42,960 nt of DNA from Akkermansia muciniphila (GCA_945861565.1 CAMAUY010000034.1:1-42960), one strand, 5' to 3'; shown: positions 1-7,930, counted from the first letter of the stretch. A program made the numbers and translations. Notes: generated by a model from the sequence alone, not told the origin.

Positions 1-149
1 TGGAGCTCGTCTACCGACGCGATTTCGCCACCCACAGCCAGGCGCGATCCCAAATCTTCGACTATATCGAATGCTTCTATAACCCTCACCGTCTACATAG
101 TTCCCTAAACTTCAAATCGCCTGTTGACTTCGAAATCAAAAACAACTAA
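1..149 (+). CDS. IS3-family transposase OrfB, C-terminal fragment (cut by window edge)
   Basis: Only the last 48 codons are inside the window, read in frame 3 and ending at TAA 147-149. The visible residues contain YRRDFATHSQAR, then IFDYIECFYNPHRLHSSL, then a short FKSPVDFE tail. This is the standard end of the DDE integrase core of IS3-group transposases, in which the final catalytic Glu helix is followed by the FYNxxRxHSxL motif and a SPxxFE ending. The protein would cut and join the ends of its own insertion sequence. A probable right terminal repeat follows 20 bases after the stop, so the element's right end is inside the window and the rest lies to the left. Whether the full element is intact cannot be seen. 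Confidence 0.88.
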   Translation, partial: ELVYRRDFATHSQARSQIFDYIECFYNPHRLHSSLNFKSPVDFEIKNN

Positions 150-169
150 ATAAAAAGCTCCTCTTTCTC

Positions 170-194
170 TGTCCACTTTTTCGAAGCAATCCCA
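170..194 (+). repeat. Probable right inverted repeat of the IS3 element
   Basis: This 25-base segment begins TGTCCACTTTTTCG and ends CCCA. Its position just after the transposase stop and the TG...CA boundaries fit an IS3-group terminal repeat. The exact outer boundary is inferred. Confidence 0.55.
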
Positions 195-638
195 GAGGTG
201 GGGGTGAGGCGGCCGGAGGTTAAATCTGCCGAGGGGTTGCCCAATCGAGAAAGCACTACGCCCCGTCACTTCGCACTGAAGTGAAATTGCGAGATGGATG
301 GAGTCCATCGACGAGATTTGCCACCTACACCGTGGCCATGGCCCAGCGAATTCGATCCCGGTTCGAGCGATTGCCTGCATTCCTGCATGAAATCGAAAAC
401 AAGAAATCCATGCCAAGTGTCTCTGCATCAGACATGAGGCGGGATGAAAATGCACGAGAAACGTCCGCAAAAAGCATCGGGGACCGGTCAGCAGCGACGC
501 TACGCCCTTGGGGACCGGTTTTATCCCCACGATTGGGCAAAGGACGGGATTTACTGCGGAAAAGATCAGAGGGGAGCTCGCCTGGCAAAATGGAGAGGAG
601 TCGTTGGCGAATCCAGGCGTCGCTTCGCTCCGGGAAAC
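195..638. other. No recognisable gene; probable mobile-element debris
   Basis: Several open frames cross this stretch on both strands, but none has a recognisable motif, a convincing ribosome-binding site or protein-like composition. It lies between an IS3 right end and an IS21-like terminus, so it may be the worn interior of an inserted element. Confidence 0.5.
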
Positions 639-729
639 TGTCCGGTCAAAATCGGAATGCTGTCAGACACTTTCCCGAACCCTGTCCGAATCAAATCGGA
701 ATCGGTGCCCGGTTTGATCGGAATGCGCA
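639..729 (+). repeat. Three imperfect direct repeats resembling IS21-family terminal repeats
   Basis: Three related copies occur at 639-660 (TGTCCGGTCAAAATCGGAAT), 683-707 (TGTCCGAATCAAATCGGAAT) and 706-729 (TGCCCGGTTTGATCGGAATG). They share a TGYCCG...ATCGGAAT core, and the last ends in GCGCA. Multiple repeats of this type mark the ends of some IS21-family elements, where the transposase binds several sites near each tip. No istA or istB gene is nearby, so this looks like a solitary end left by deletion. The family assignment is from memory of the consensus. Confidence 0.5.
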
Positions 730-987
730 CCAGTCAACTACGATCCAGGCAGGCCCGTGGTGTGGTCGCATCCCGCCTTCGCGAACAAGTGCGTCTATGC
801 ACGCAATGACAAAGAGATGGTCTGTGTATCACTGGCGGCGGAGTAATGCGGAGAGGTTCAAAATCATCCACTCAGGGGAATGATGTGATTGGGTCTTGGG
901 CCACTGGCCCGTCGCGGCCGGCTACCAACGAGGCGCTTCCAGTGCGCCCAGGACACACCAATGGTTCGAACCGTACATGTGGCGAAA

Positions 988-1010
988 CTTGGCGGCAAGT
1001 TGCCGCCAAG
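988..1010. repeat. Perfect 10-bp inverted repeat (hairpin)
   Basis: CTTGGCGGCA at 988-997 pairs exactly with TGCCGCCAAG at 1001-1010 across a 3-base loop. No T tract follows on either strand, so it is not a typical terminator. It lies in the gene-free stretch 730-1137, where nothing else is recognisable. Confidence 0.5.
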
Positions 1011-1137
1011 CACGTTCAGGTTGGCCATTCCACCCGGAATCAACTGCACCGTTTCGGCTCCGTCGTACACCGTCGATCCTCGACTGATTTGATGTCGGGC
1101 GTTACCTTTGAGCGATCGGCAACGTTTACTTCCCTGA

Positions 1138-3780
1138 ATGAACGCGAGTGATCTATTGGGCGAATTCCGGAAGAGCCGATCCGAAAAGGCGTTTGGCGAG
1201 TTGGTTCGGCGCTACACCAGCCTCGTCTATTCGGTGGCGAAAAGGCGTCTTTCCAACGGCTCGCTGGCTGAGGAGGTCACGCAAACGGTCTTCATCCGGC
1301 TGGCCGAGGCCGCACCGCAACTTCGCGGCGACGCCGAACTAACCGCCTGGCTGCACCGCACGACCGTTCACGCTTCAATCGATCTCTGGCGCGTCGAGAC
1401 TCGCCGGCGTGCTCGCGAACAACAGGCCGCTGTTATGAAACTGGATGCCGATGACACTGTCGCTTGGAACGAACTCTCCACGGTTCTGGACGAAGCGCTT
1501 AACGAGTTGAGCGACGCCGAGCGCCAGACGATTCTGCTCCGCTTCTTCGAGCACAAGTCGATGCGTGAACTGGGCGTTGCCCTTGGCGTCAGCGAGGACG
1601 CTGCCAAGATGCGCGTGAGCCGGGCACTTGACCGCCTCCGGTCGCGCGTCGGCGTTCAAGGCGTGGCCTGCAGCGCGGTTGCCTTGGGAACCATGCTTAC
1701 GAATCGTGCCGTTGAGGCGGCACCAAGCGCGCTGATCGCTGCCTTGATGTGCCTGAGCCTCCGGATCCCGGTTGGCTTGGGCGCGAGCGCTGGATTCCTC
1801 GGCCCGCTTCTGAATATCTCTCGCGTGAAACTCGCCACCGGAGTCGTGGCGACTGTGCTCGTAGGGCTCGCCACTTTTTTTGTGCTCCGTCCCCGTGACC
1901 ATGCTAGTTCAGATGTCGTCGCCTATGCTGCGCCAACCAATTCACCGCCGCAGACACGTCCCTTGGCCACCGCGCCAGTGGCTGATGGGTTCAACGAGGA
2001 CGGCACGCCCAACCCCCTCAAGCTCCTGCAAGCCGTGGCTCGCGCTAGGCGCAAGATCTCGTCTGGCATGATGGAGTTGCAGCTTTCCACAGATCGCTTC
2101 GAGCCAGGCCGCAAAGAGGTCCGCAAACGGCGCCTGATAATACAGTTTGATGGAGACAGGCTCCGCAGTGAATCGTTCGCGCGGGAATACGCCTACATCC
2201 CGCTCGCTGGGGATGAGAGCGCCGAAGCCAAAGAGAGTAATCGTCGCGCCGACAGCATGGACAGGGAAGCAGCGGTTCGAGCGGGTTTTTTGACAGCGTT
2301 TGACGATCATGTTGTCACGGCTTCCGATGGCGCGACTTTGGTGAGGTTTCGGGAGAGCAATGGGGCAGGAGGCAGCACGACTGTCGAAGATCCAGCCAAG
2401 GGCAGTGCCAACAGCGCCGAATACTTTTTCGACGTTCGATGCCTCGGACTGTCTTCGTTCCTGTCGTTCGGCGGCACAGTCGAGAACTGTCTCGGATACG
2501 CGGAGGCCAAGTCCGTCAGCTTGATCGCCGAGGATCAGGTGGAAGGAATCCCCGCCTGGCAGGTGCGGGTGAAGACGGCTTATGGAGGTTCGCGTGATTT
2601 TTGGATTGATATGTCCCAGCCGGATCGCGTGCTCAAACAGGCCGAGGGGACTGATTCAGTCATCTCGAAATATGACCCGGCCAATCCGCGCGACTCGCTT
2701 CCGGTCGAATTGACCACTTCGTCTCACGGAGGCGCGAACAGGTATATCACCCGTTTCGTTCGATCCAACACGCAACTCAACGTCGCTCTCGATCCCGTGA
2801 CCTTTACCCTTGCGGGCCTGGGCATGCCGGTCGGCACCCCGGTCACGGACATCCGCAATTATCGGGGTCTCGGTTATTGGACGGGAGCGGGGCTGAGCGA
2901 GCATCCACTGCGAAAAGGAACCGAGCCGCAACCTCTTCGCGACCTTGCCGAGATGCTGGCCTTCCTCGACGGCAACCCGGCTTCCTCGGAGGCATTCGAG
3001 GCCGCCAAATGGATAATGCTCAACACGCCGGACGGCCCGGAGGTCGAGAAGGCCGCCGGGGTCATCCTGCAGGAGCATCTTGGCAACACCAACCTGCTCG
3101 CGCTCTGCCAGGGATTGGAGCGTTCCCGGCACAGATGTTCCACCAACCTGCTTAAAGCGCTCCTTTCGGAAAATCCCAGCGTCGAGGTGCGCGCCCATGC
3201 CTGCTTCCTGCTGGCGGGGATTCGGAAGGAGGAAGCAAAATTTGGTCAGAACAAGAAGGCCGCCGCCGAAGCAGAGCGCCTATTCGAGCAGGTCGTGTCG
3301 GAATTCGGCCGCGCGGGACTGACCGGGTTGGACCTGTCGCGGAAAGCGATACGCGAACTCTATGAGATCCGCCGAGTGTCCATTGGGAGTCCTGCGCCGG
3401 AAACCGAAGGCGACGATCTCGACGGGCAAAGAATCAATTTGCGCGATTATCAAGGCAAGGTGGTGGTGGTATTCTTCTGGAGCAGCGGATACAGTGAGGC
3501 GACGGAGCATCGGCATCTGCTGGAGCGAGTCGCAGGAAAGCCGGTCGCCTTCATCGGTGTCAGCGGGGACAACCAGTTGAGCCAGGCAAAAGAGGCGGTG
3601 GAGAAGCAGCGGGTCTCTTGGCCGACCATCTGGGATGGGCATGACCGTTCGATTCACGAGGCTTGGAATGTCCGGCAATGGCTCTCGACTTTCGTTCTGG
3701 ATCGCAACGGCGTGATTCGGTACCGCGACGTGCGCGGACGTGAGATCAATGAGGCGGTCGAGGCGTTACTCAAGGAATAG
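1138..3780 (+). CDS. ECF-type sigma factor fused to a membrane anchor and a thioredoxin-like domain
   Basis: This 880-residue protein starts as a sigma-70 factor. Residues about 8-75 form region 2 (AFGELVRRYTSLVYSVAKR, then AEEVTQTVFIRLAE). Residues about 115-170 form region 4, with the helix-turn-helix at LGVALGVSEDAAKMRVSRAL. A transmembrane helix follows at about 231-250 (TGVVATVLVGLATFFVL). The large region beyond it should be outside the cytoplasm. It has a beta-rich part at about 300-590, a helical part at about 600-740 and a C-terminal redoxin/TlpA-like domain at about 747-880. In that last domain the WCxxC site reads W781-S-S-G-Y785, so both redox cysteines are absent. Sigma factors with long extracytoplasmic tails are known in Verrucomicrobiota, and a role as a membrane-held sensor and regulator is inferred. 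The ATG was chosen because region 2 begins soon after it. No anti-sigma gene is adjacent. Confidence 0.85.
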   Translation: MNASDLLGEFRKSRSEKAFGELVRRYTSLVYSVAKRRLSNGSLAEEVTQTVFIRLAEAAPQLRGDAELTAWLHRTTVHASIDLWRVETRRRAREQQAAVMKLDADDTVAWNELSTVLDEALNELSDAERQTILLRFFEHKSMRELGVALGVSEDAAKMRVSRALDRLRSRVGVQGVACSAVALGTMLTNRAVEAAPSALIAALMCLSLRIPVGLGASAGFLGPLLNISRVKLATGVVATVLVGLATFFVLRPRDHASSDVVAYAAPTNSPPQTRPLATAPVADGFNEDGTPNPLKLLQAVARARRKISSGMMELQLSTDRFEPGRKEVRKRRLIIQFDGDRLRSESFAREYAYIPLAGDESAEAKESNRRADSMDREAAVRAGFLTAFDDHVVTASDGATLVRFRESNGAGGSTTVEDPAKGSANSAEYFFDVRCLGLSSFLSFGGTVENCLGYAEAKSVSLIAEDQVEGIPAWQVRVKTAYGGSRDFWIDMSQPDRVLKQAEGTDSVISKYDPANPRDSLPVELTTSSHGGANRYITRFVRSNTQLNVALDPVTFTLAGLGMPVGTPVTDIRNYRGLGYWTGAGLSEHPLRKGTEPQPLRDLAEMLAFLDGNPASSEAFEAAKWIMLNTPDGPEVEKAAGVILQEHLGNTNLLALCQGLERSRHRCSTNLLKALLSENPSVEVRAHACFLLAGIRKEEAKFGQNKKAAAEAERLFEQVVSEFGRAGLTGLDLSRKAIRELYEIRRVSIGSPAPETEGDDLDGQRINLRDYQGKVVVVFFWSSGYSEATEHRHLLERVAGKPVAFIGVSGDNQLSQAKEAVEKQRVSWPTIWDGHDRSIHEAWNVRQWLSTFVLDRNGVIRYRDVRGREINEAVEALLKE

Positions 3781-3783
3781 AAT

Positions 3784-4176
3784 TCACTCGCGACTGGCGG
3801 CTCGTGCCTGAGGAGCTTCGATGATTGGCTTCTTTTCGGATTCCCGATCGATGCGCGTCAATTCCGTCTCCTCGAGTAGAACGGCCGGAGCGATCACCGA
3901 GGAGGAAGGCGCCGAACTCACGGCATTGTTGTCCACGAAGAGGGTTTTCCCCGCGGCGAGGATTCGGCGCAGATTGCGTTCGTCGAGGGATCAGAATTCG
4001 CAGCCGCGAACCAGTTTTTCGCGGCCATCCGCGATAAACACCTTGTAAAATTGATAACAGGAATTTGCTTTTTGACGCTCCGCGGCCAGGGAGATTTGGT
4101 TTTTTTGCAAAATGAACGTCTGGCGCACACTCCGATCCGTGCATTGGCCTGTCAACGTGCTTTCGGAGGGGGGCAA
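3784..4176 (-). pseudogene. Decayed TldD/PmbA-like gene fragment with an in-frame stop
   Basis: On the minus strand one reading frame gives YKVFIADGREKLVRGCEF, then a TGA at 3991-3993. It then continues in the same frame as SLDERNLRRILAAGKT, SVIAPAVLLEETEL and a short charged tail ending at TGA 3784-3786. The order (DGRExLVRG, then LRxIxAxG, then APxxLLEExEL) resembles the C-terminal domain of TldD/PmbA-family metalloprotease-related proteins. No N-terminal domain or HExxxH site is found upstream, so this is a remnant. The family call rests on motif memory and is moderate. The upstream limit is the point where the frame stops looking protein-like. Confidence 0.5.
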
Positions 4177-4723
4177 GCCTGTCGAAGTGGGGCATTCGTG
4201 GACGGGGGAGGCGAAATCGGAGTGTTTGAGAAGTCTTGAGGCCGTATTTGGGCACCAGAGCCTGGTTCCAGGCGCAGCAAACCCAGCTAATCGGTATCAC
4301 GTTCTCGTAGTCAGCAAGAGATTCGCGGCCACCAGATAGTCGGTTCGGTTCGGGCAGGATCGTCCGCAGCGGTGGACAAATGGGCGCAATTGGAGCCGGA
4401 CCACAAAAGAGTTTCGTTCGCGGAGGGATTTTTCCAGCGACCTCCGCATCATCAAGGCCGGTAATGAGACGCGTCTGCTTCCCGTAACAGATCAGTGTAG
4501 GAAGTGGGCAGTGCCAAAGGTGGCGGAAAGACTGGTGATGAATGCTGGATGAGGATGGCTCGATACCACCCTACCTTCCCCGAGCCGAGACACCGCTGCG
4601 GCAAGGAGGGGACATCTCTTACGGCTAGGTTCCCGCGCTTCCTCAAGGGCCTTCAGGCATTCAGCCACGCCATCTTCCAGCAGTTCAAACTATTCTCCGG
4701 CAGCGAGCGATTTGAACCTCAGC

Positions 4724-4746
4724 CCTTCAGGCCTCCAGCCTGAAGG
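4724..4746. repeat. Perfect 9-bp inverted repeat
   Basis: CCTTCAGGC (4724-4732) and GCCTGAAGG (4738-4746) are exact complements around a CTCCA loop. No T run follows. Confidence 0.5.
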
Positions 4747-4771
4747 CGTATGGGGCTTTCCTGGGATTTTC

Positions 4772-4788
4772 CGCCAAATTATTTGGCG
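4772..4788. repeat. Perfect 7-bp inverted repeat
   Basis: CGCCAAA (4772-4778) and TTTGGCG (4782-4788) pair across TTA. A partial copy of the right arm (ATTATTTGG) follows directly. No function is assigned. Confidence 0.4.
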
Positions 4789-4854
4789 ATTATTTGGAAA
4801 CGCGCCCCAGTGCACCAGAGTGCACCCAAGAATTCGGCCTGGGCAGGAATCGTG

Positions 4855-4891
4855 CCAGAAAAGCAAATAAGCCGCTGGAATCCAGCGGCTT
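4855..4891 (-). terminator. Rho-independent terminator of the initiator tRNA gene
   Basis: Downstream of the tRNA on the minus strand, AAGCCGCTGG and CCAGCGGCTT form a perfect 10-bp stem (4869-4891) with a 3-base loop. A T-rich run (ATTTGCTTTT) follows. Its position 25 bases past the tRNA 3' end fits termination of a single-gene transcript. Confidence 0.85.
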
Positions 4892-4915
4892 AAGTTGTTG
4901 CGTACCAACAGAAAT

Positions 4916-4992
<77 letters not shown>

Positions 4993-5006
4993 GCACCGAG
5001 TGAGGC

Positions 5007-5035
5007 AAGATAGAGACCGAACTGCCGATTGGCAA
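5007..5035 (-). promoter_or_regulatory. Sigma-70 promoter of the initiator tRNA gene
   Basis: On the minus strand, TTGCCA (5030-5035) and TATCTT (5007-5012) are separated by exactly 17 bases. They lie 14 bases upstream of the first tRNA base, so transcription would start about six bases before it. Confidence 0.75.
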
Positions 5036-5198
5036 GACCTGTTGTGAAGTGAATTGTATCTCGCCGATCTTTTTCGAAACTCCGTGCATTCCTTCACCGC
5101 TCTCCAGCGAATCAGCGTTCTGCATCATTGCTGAGTGAAGGCCTGCTCCGATTCATCGGTAGCCGACGGGACGGAAGCAGCGTACTCTCATTGCCGAG

Positions 5199-7100
5199 AT
5201 GCCGCCGCTACGTTCCGCTTTTCGATTGGCACTGTTAACCCTGGTCTTCCCGCTTTTGTTACCGCGGAGCCAAGCTCAGCCAATCCCGCCTTTCGCCGTG
5301 CACCCCACCAGCCCGCATTGTTTCATTTACCGGGATATACCCATGCACGTCATCACGTCCGGCGAGCACTATGGCGCGCTGGTGGACCGACAGTTCGATT
5401 TTGTGCGATATTTCGACGCACTGGTGCGCGACGGCATGAATGGGACCCGGATTTTCCTCGCGTACCGCGAACAGCCGGGTGCCTTTAACATCGCCGACAA
5501 TTCTCTCGCTCCTCCGGTGGAGCGGTTCCTGTGTCCGTGGCGGCGCAGCGATCAGGCGGGTTACTTTGATGGCGGGAACCGATTTGACCTCACCCGGTGG
5601 GATGAAGTCTATTTTGCACGGTTAAAAAAGCTGATGCAGGCGGCGATGGAACGAGACATCGTCGTCGAGGCCAATCTTTTCTCGGCATTTTACGGCGACA
5701 AATCCTGGGCCACTCACCCGTTTAACGGGCGCAATAACATCAACGGAGTGGGTGATTGCCCGTGGAATGAGGCGCTGACCCGCAAGCATCCCAAGCTGGT
5801 CGCATTCCAGGAAGCCTACGTGCGTAAACTGGCAACAATTCTTCGCGAGTTTCCAAATGTTTACTTCGAAATCTGCAACGAACCGTACACGGGCGGCGTC
5901 GACATGGAATGGCATGATCATATCGCTGATATTCTCGCCGCCGCACTCAAACCTCGTGCCGGCCAGCCCGCCGCCAATGGTCCCCGCGCGGCAGTCCTCA
6001 CGTCGCACCTGATTTCATGGAACGTTGCCAACGGTTCCAAGGCGGTGACCAACGTCCATCCGGCAGTCTCATTGCTGAATTTTCACTACGCAAGTCCGCC
6101 AGACGCCGTCGCCGCAAATGCCCGCCATGGACGTCCGATCGGCGACAATGAAACGGGATTTCGTGGAACCAACGACGCACCCTACCGGATGGAGGCTTGG
6201 GAATTTCTTTTTGCCGGGGGCGCTCTCTTCAATCACCTCGATCACTCGTTTATTCCAGGTCATGAAGATGGTACGCACTCAATCAGTTCCACCACACCGG
6301 GTGGAGGCGGACCCGCCCTGCGACGTCAGTTCCGGGTGTTGCGGGATTTTCTCGCCGAGTTCGCTCCAGCGGAAGCTCGACCGTTGGAACAGGTCATCAT
6401 TGGAGGGATCCCCGCCTCCTACTCGGCGCGTGCCTATGGCCAGCCCGGCACGCGTTACGGCCTCTATTTTCGGCCCGTGAGCACGCCCACATCCTTCAGT
6501 GTTCGGTGGACCGGATTTCTTATCCCGGAGATGGACGGTCCGCACAGACTCCACACCGTGTCAAATGATGGAATCCGAGTGTGGATTGATGACACGGTTC
6601 TGATCGATAACTGGACCGATCACGGGACGGTCGAGGATACTGCACCCATTCGGTTCACGAAGGGTCGCCGGTATGCACTGAAGGTTGAGTATTTTTATAG
6701 GGGTGGCGATGCCACCGCTCGGTTGCTCTGGACAAGACCGGGGAAAGATCGCGAGCCAGTTCGTGCCGCAGCGCTTGCATCGGGCAAAGGACCGGGACTG
6801 CAGGGGGAGTATTTCTCCGGGGTGCAACTCGGCGGTTCGCAACACCTCTTCACCCGCACCGACGCAGCGGTCGATTTTTCCTGGAGTCAGGCGGGCCTGC
6901 AGCAGCCGCAGGCCCTCCACTCGCCCCCGCTCGCTCCCGTGGTTGAGTTACCGCCGGGGAAATGGACGGCGGCATGGTTGAATCCATTCGACGGATCCAT
7001 CCTTTCCGAAGAAACCTTTGTTCATCTCGGAGGCCGCAGGGCTTTTTCCGTATCGTCCGTGGCTCCGGACGCCATCTGCCTCATCCGGGCGCGCCCGTGA
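5199..7100 (+). CDS. Secreted glycoside hydrolase with an internal PA14 module
   Basis: This is a 633-residue protein with a signal peptide (residues about 1-26, ending SQAQP). Residues about 40-385 look like a (beta/alpha)8 barrel of the clan A type. The candidate acid/base Glu is in N227-E-P229 (EICNEPY), and the candidate nucleophile is E318 in GDNETGF. The chain then enters a small beta domain (IIGGIPASYSARAY, YGLYFRP). Close to residue 427 a PA14-type module interrupts it (HRLHTVSNDGIRVWIDD, LKVEYFYRGG), and what seems the first half of a second PA14 follows (LQGEYFSG, TRTDAAVDFSW). The beta domain resumes at about 580 (PPGKWTAAWLNPFDG). PA14 modules often bind carbohydrate. The polysaccharide substrate is unknown and no glycoside hydrolase family number is assigned. 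It stands alone, with the next gene convergent. Confidence 0.75.
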   Translation: MPPLRSAFRLALLTLVFPLLLPRSQAQPIPPFAVHPTSPHCFIYRDIPMHVITSGEHYGALVDRQFDFVRYFDALVRDGMNGTRIFLAYREQPGAFNIADNSLAPPVERFLCPWRRSDQAGYFDGGNRFDLTRWDEVYFARLKKLMQAAMERDIVVEANLFSAFYGDKSWATHPFNGRNNINGVGDCPWNEALTRKHPKLVAFQEAYVRKLATILREFPNVYFEICNEPYTGGVDMEWHDHIADILAAALKPRAGQPAANGPRAAVLTSHLISWNVANGSKAVTNVHPAVSLLNFHYASPPDAVAANARHGRPIGDNETGFRGTNDAPYRMEAWEFLFAGGALFNHLDHSFIPGHEDGTHSISSTTPGGGGPALRRQFRVLRDFLAEFAPAEARPLEQVIIGGIPASYSARAYGQPGTRYGLYFRPVSTPTSFSVRWTGFLIPEMDGPHRLHTVSNDGIRVWIDDTVLIDNWTDHGTVEDTAPIRFTKGRRYALKVEYFYRGGDATARLLWTRPGKDREPVRAAALASGKGPGLQGEYFSGVQLGGSQHLFTRTDAAVDFSWSQAGLQQPQALHSPPLAPVVELPPGKWTAAWLNPFDGSILSEETFVHLGGRRAFSVSSVAPDAICLIRARP

Positions 7101-7113
7101 TGCGCAAAACGGG

Positions 7114-7335
7114 TTACGAGAAAAATCTCCGCCACCAACCCGCCGGCTTGGCCGATTCTGCGGCCAGAGATTCCTCCAAGCGCTCTCGCACGGTCGCCGG
7201 AACCAATGTCCGAGCCAAATCGGTGCGAATCGCTTCCTCGGGCGTGGCAAACTCCACCGCTCCCGATTTTTGCTGAGATTGATGGACCTGCTGCTGGCCT
7301 GTATCCGTTCGCAATCGTTGAGATCCTGGATTCAT
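7114..7335 (-). CDS. Small protein encoded downstream of an ECF sigma factor
   Basis: This 73-residue protein is not recognised as a named family. Its start is supported by AAAGGA six bases before the ATG, and it lies 16 bases downstream of the sigma-factor stop in the same direction. The two are therefore almost certainly co-transcribed. It has no transmembrane helix. The C-terminal half is helical and charged (PEEAIRTDLARTLVPATVRE), and it ends in an aromatic and basic patch, GWWRRFFS. A gene in this position can encode an anti-sigma factor or another sigma partner, but no zinc-binding HxxxCxxC motif is present, so that role is only suggested by context. Confidence 0.6.
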   Translation of the reverse strand: MNPGSQRLRTDTGQQQVHQSQQKSGAVEFATPEEAIRTDLARTLVPATVRERLEESLAAESAKPAGWWRRFFS

Positions 7336-7351
7336 TCAATTCCTTTTGGGT

Positions 7352-7930
7352 TCAGGCCGTCTTTTGAAATGCCACCGCGAAGGCCTTGCGTGCCCGGTGC
7401 AGTTTACCCCGGACAGCGTCCGTTGATTGTTTCGTCAATTCCGCGACGGCGTCGTAGCTCAATTCCTCATCCGCCACCAACAAAAGCAAGACCCGGTATT
7501 CGTCTGGCAATGCGCCGAGAGTTTTGTGAATCCGCTCCCCCAGTTCGGAGATCTCGAGCAGCCGAAGGGGACTTTCAGAACTTCCCACCGCCAACTCAAA
7601 AACCGTGTCGTCCGCCTGGACGTGTACATTTCGCGCGTGCCAACTCTGGCGCAGATTCGAGCAGTGGTTAAGCGTGATCCGGTATAACCACGTTCGCACA
7701 TCCGCGTCCCCTCGAAACTGCCCAATCTTTCGGTAGGCTTTGACAAAGACGTCGTGGGTCGCATCTTCCGCCTGCCCTGGATCTCCGAGAATTCGGAGAG
7801 CTAAATAAAAGACCTGCCGATGGTGCTTCTCGTACAACACCGCAAAGTCCGACCCCAAGGGAAGCCGCCCTGCGGGAGCCATCGACGAATCAGACGGAGT
7901 CTCGACCACAGGGGTTTCCAGCATTGACAT
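7352..7930 (-). CDS. RNA polymerase sigma factor, ECF (RpoE-like) subfamily
   Basis: This is a 192-residue protein of normal ECF length. Residues about 28-95 form region 2 (VFYLALRILGDPGQAEDATH, then DVFVKAYRKIGQFRG and ADVRTWLYRITLNHC). Residues about 135-185 form region 4, with LPDEYRVLLLLVADEELSYD followed by AELTKQSTDAVRGKLHRAR, the -35-binding helix-turn-helix. It would direct RNA polymerase to an alternative promoter class. A small gene follows in the same transcript. The first of two closely spaced ATGs was taken. It has a purine-rich GAAGGTGG roughly a dozen bases upstream, but starting two codons later is possible. No classical zinc anti-sigma gene is adjacent, so the regulating signal is unknown. 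Confidence 0.92.
   Translation of the reverse strand: MSMLETPVVETPSDSSMAPAGRLPLGSDFAVLYEKHHRQVFYLALRILGDPGQAEDATHDVFVKAYRKIGQFRGDADVRTWLYRITLNHCSNLRQSWHARNVHVQADDTVFELAVGSSESPLRLLEISELGERIHKTLGALPDEYRVLLLLVADEELSYDAVAELTKQSTDAVRGKLHRARKAFAVAFQKTA

Larger units (their letters stand above)
1..194 (+). mobile_element. IS3-family insertion sequence, right end
   Basis: The transposase tail is followed by a short non-coding stretch and a terminal-repeat-like sequence that starts TGTCCACT and ends in CA at about 194. IS3-group right ends commonly begin TGTCCACT and finish with CA. The left part of the element is outside the window, so neither the matching left repeat nor the target duplication can be checked. 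Confidence 0.7.
4177..4854. other. Intergenic stretch with no recognisable gene
   Basis: Short frames exist on both strands, but none shows a known motif, a good start signal or plausible composition. The only visible structure is two small hairpins near 4724-4788, listed separately. The stretch may be further debris of the decayed gene next to it. Confidence 0.5.

Noticed and set aside
301-330. Short resemblance (about 21 of 26 bases) between TCCATCGACGAGATTTGCCACC and the IS3 transposase tail at the left edge
   Set aside because: The match is short, needs a gap, and does not continue into the next conserved codons. It could be chance.
281-883. A 200-codon open frame and overlapping shorter ones in 195-1137
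   Set aside because: The composition is Arg/Ser-rich without recognisable motifs, the frame crosses the IS21-like repeats, and no ribosome-binding site is seen. It reads as chance open frame in GC-rich debris.
1138-3780. Possibility that the long sigma gene is two genes joined by a sequencing error
   Set aside because: The frame is open throughout, and a hydrophobic helix lies at the domain border as in other Verrucomicrobiota sigma fusions, so a true fusion is the simpler reading.
4330-4720. Possible oxidoreductase or other gene remnant between the TldD-like fragment and the tRNA
   Set aside because: I translated all frames around 4330-4460 and could not match any motif, so no gene is claimed.
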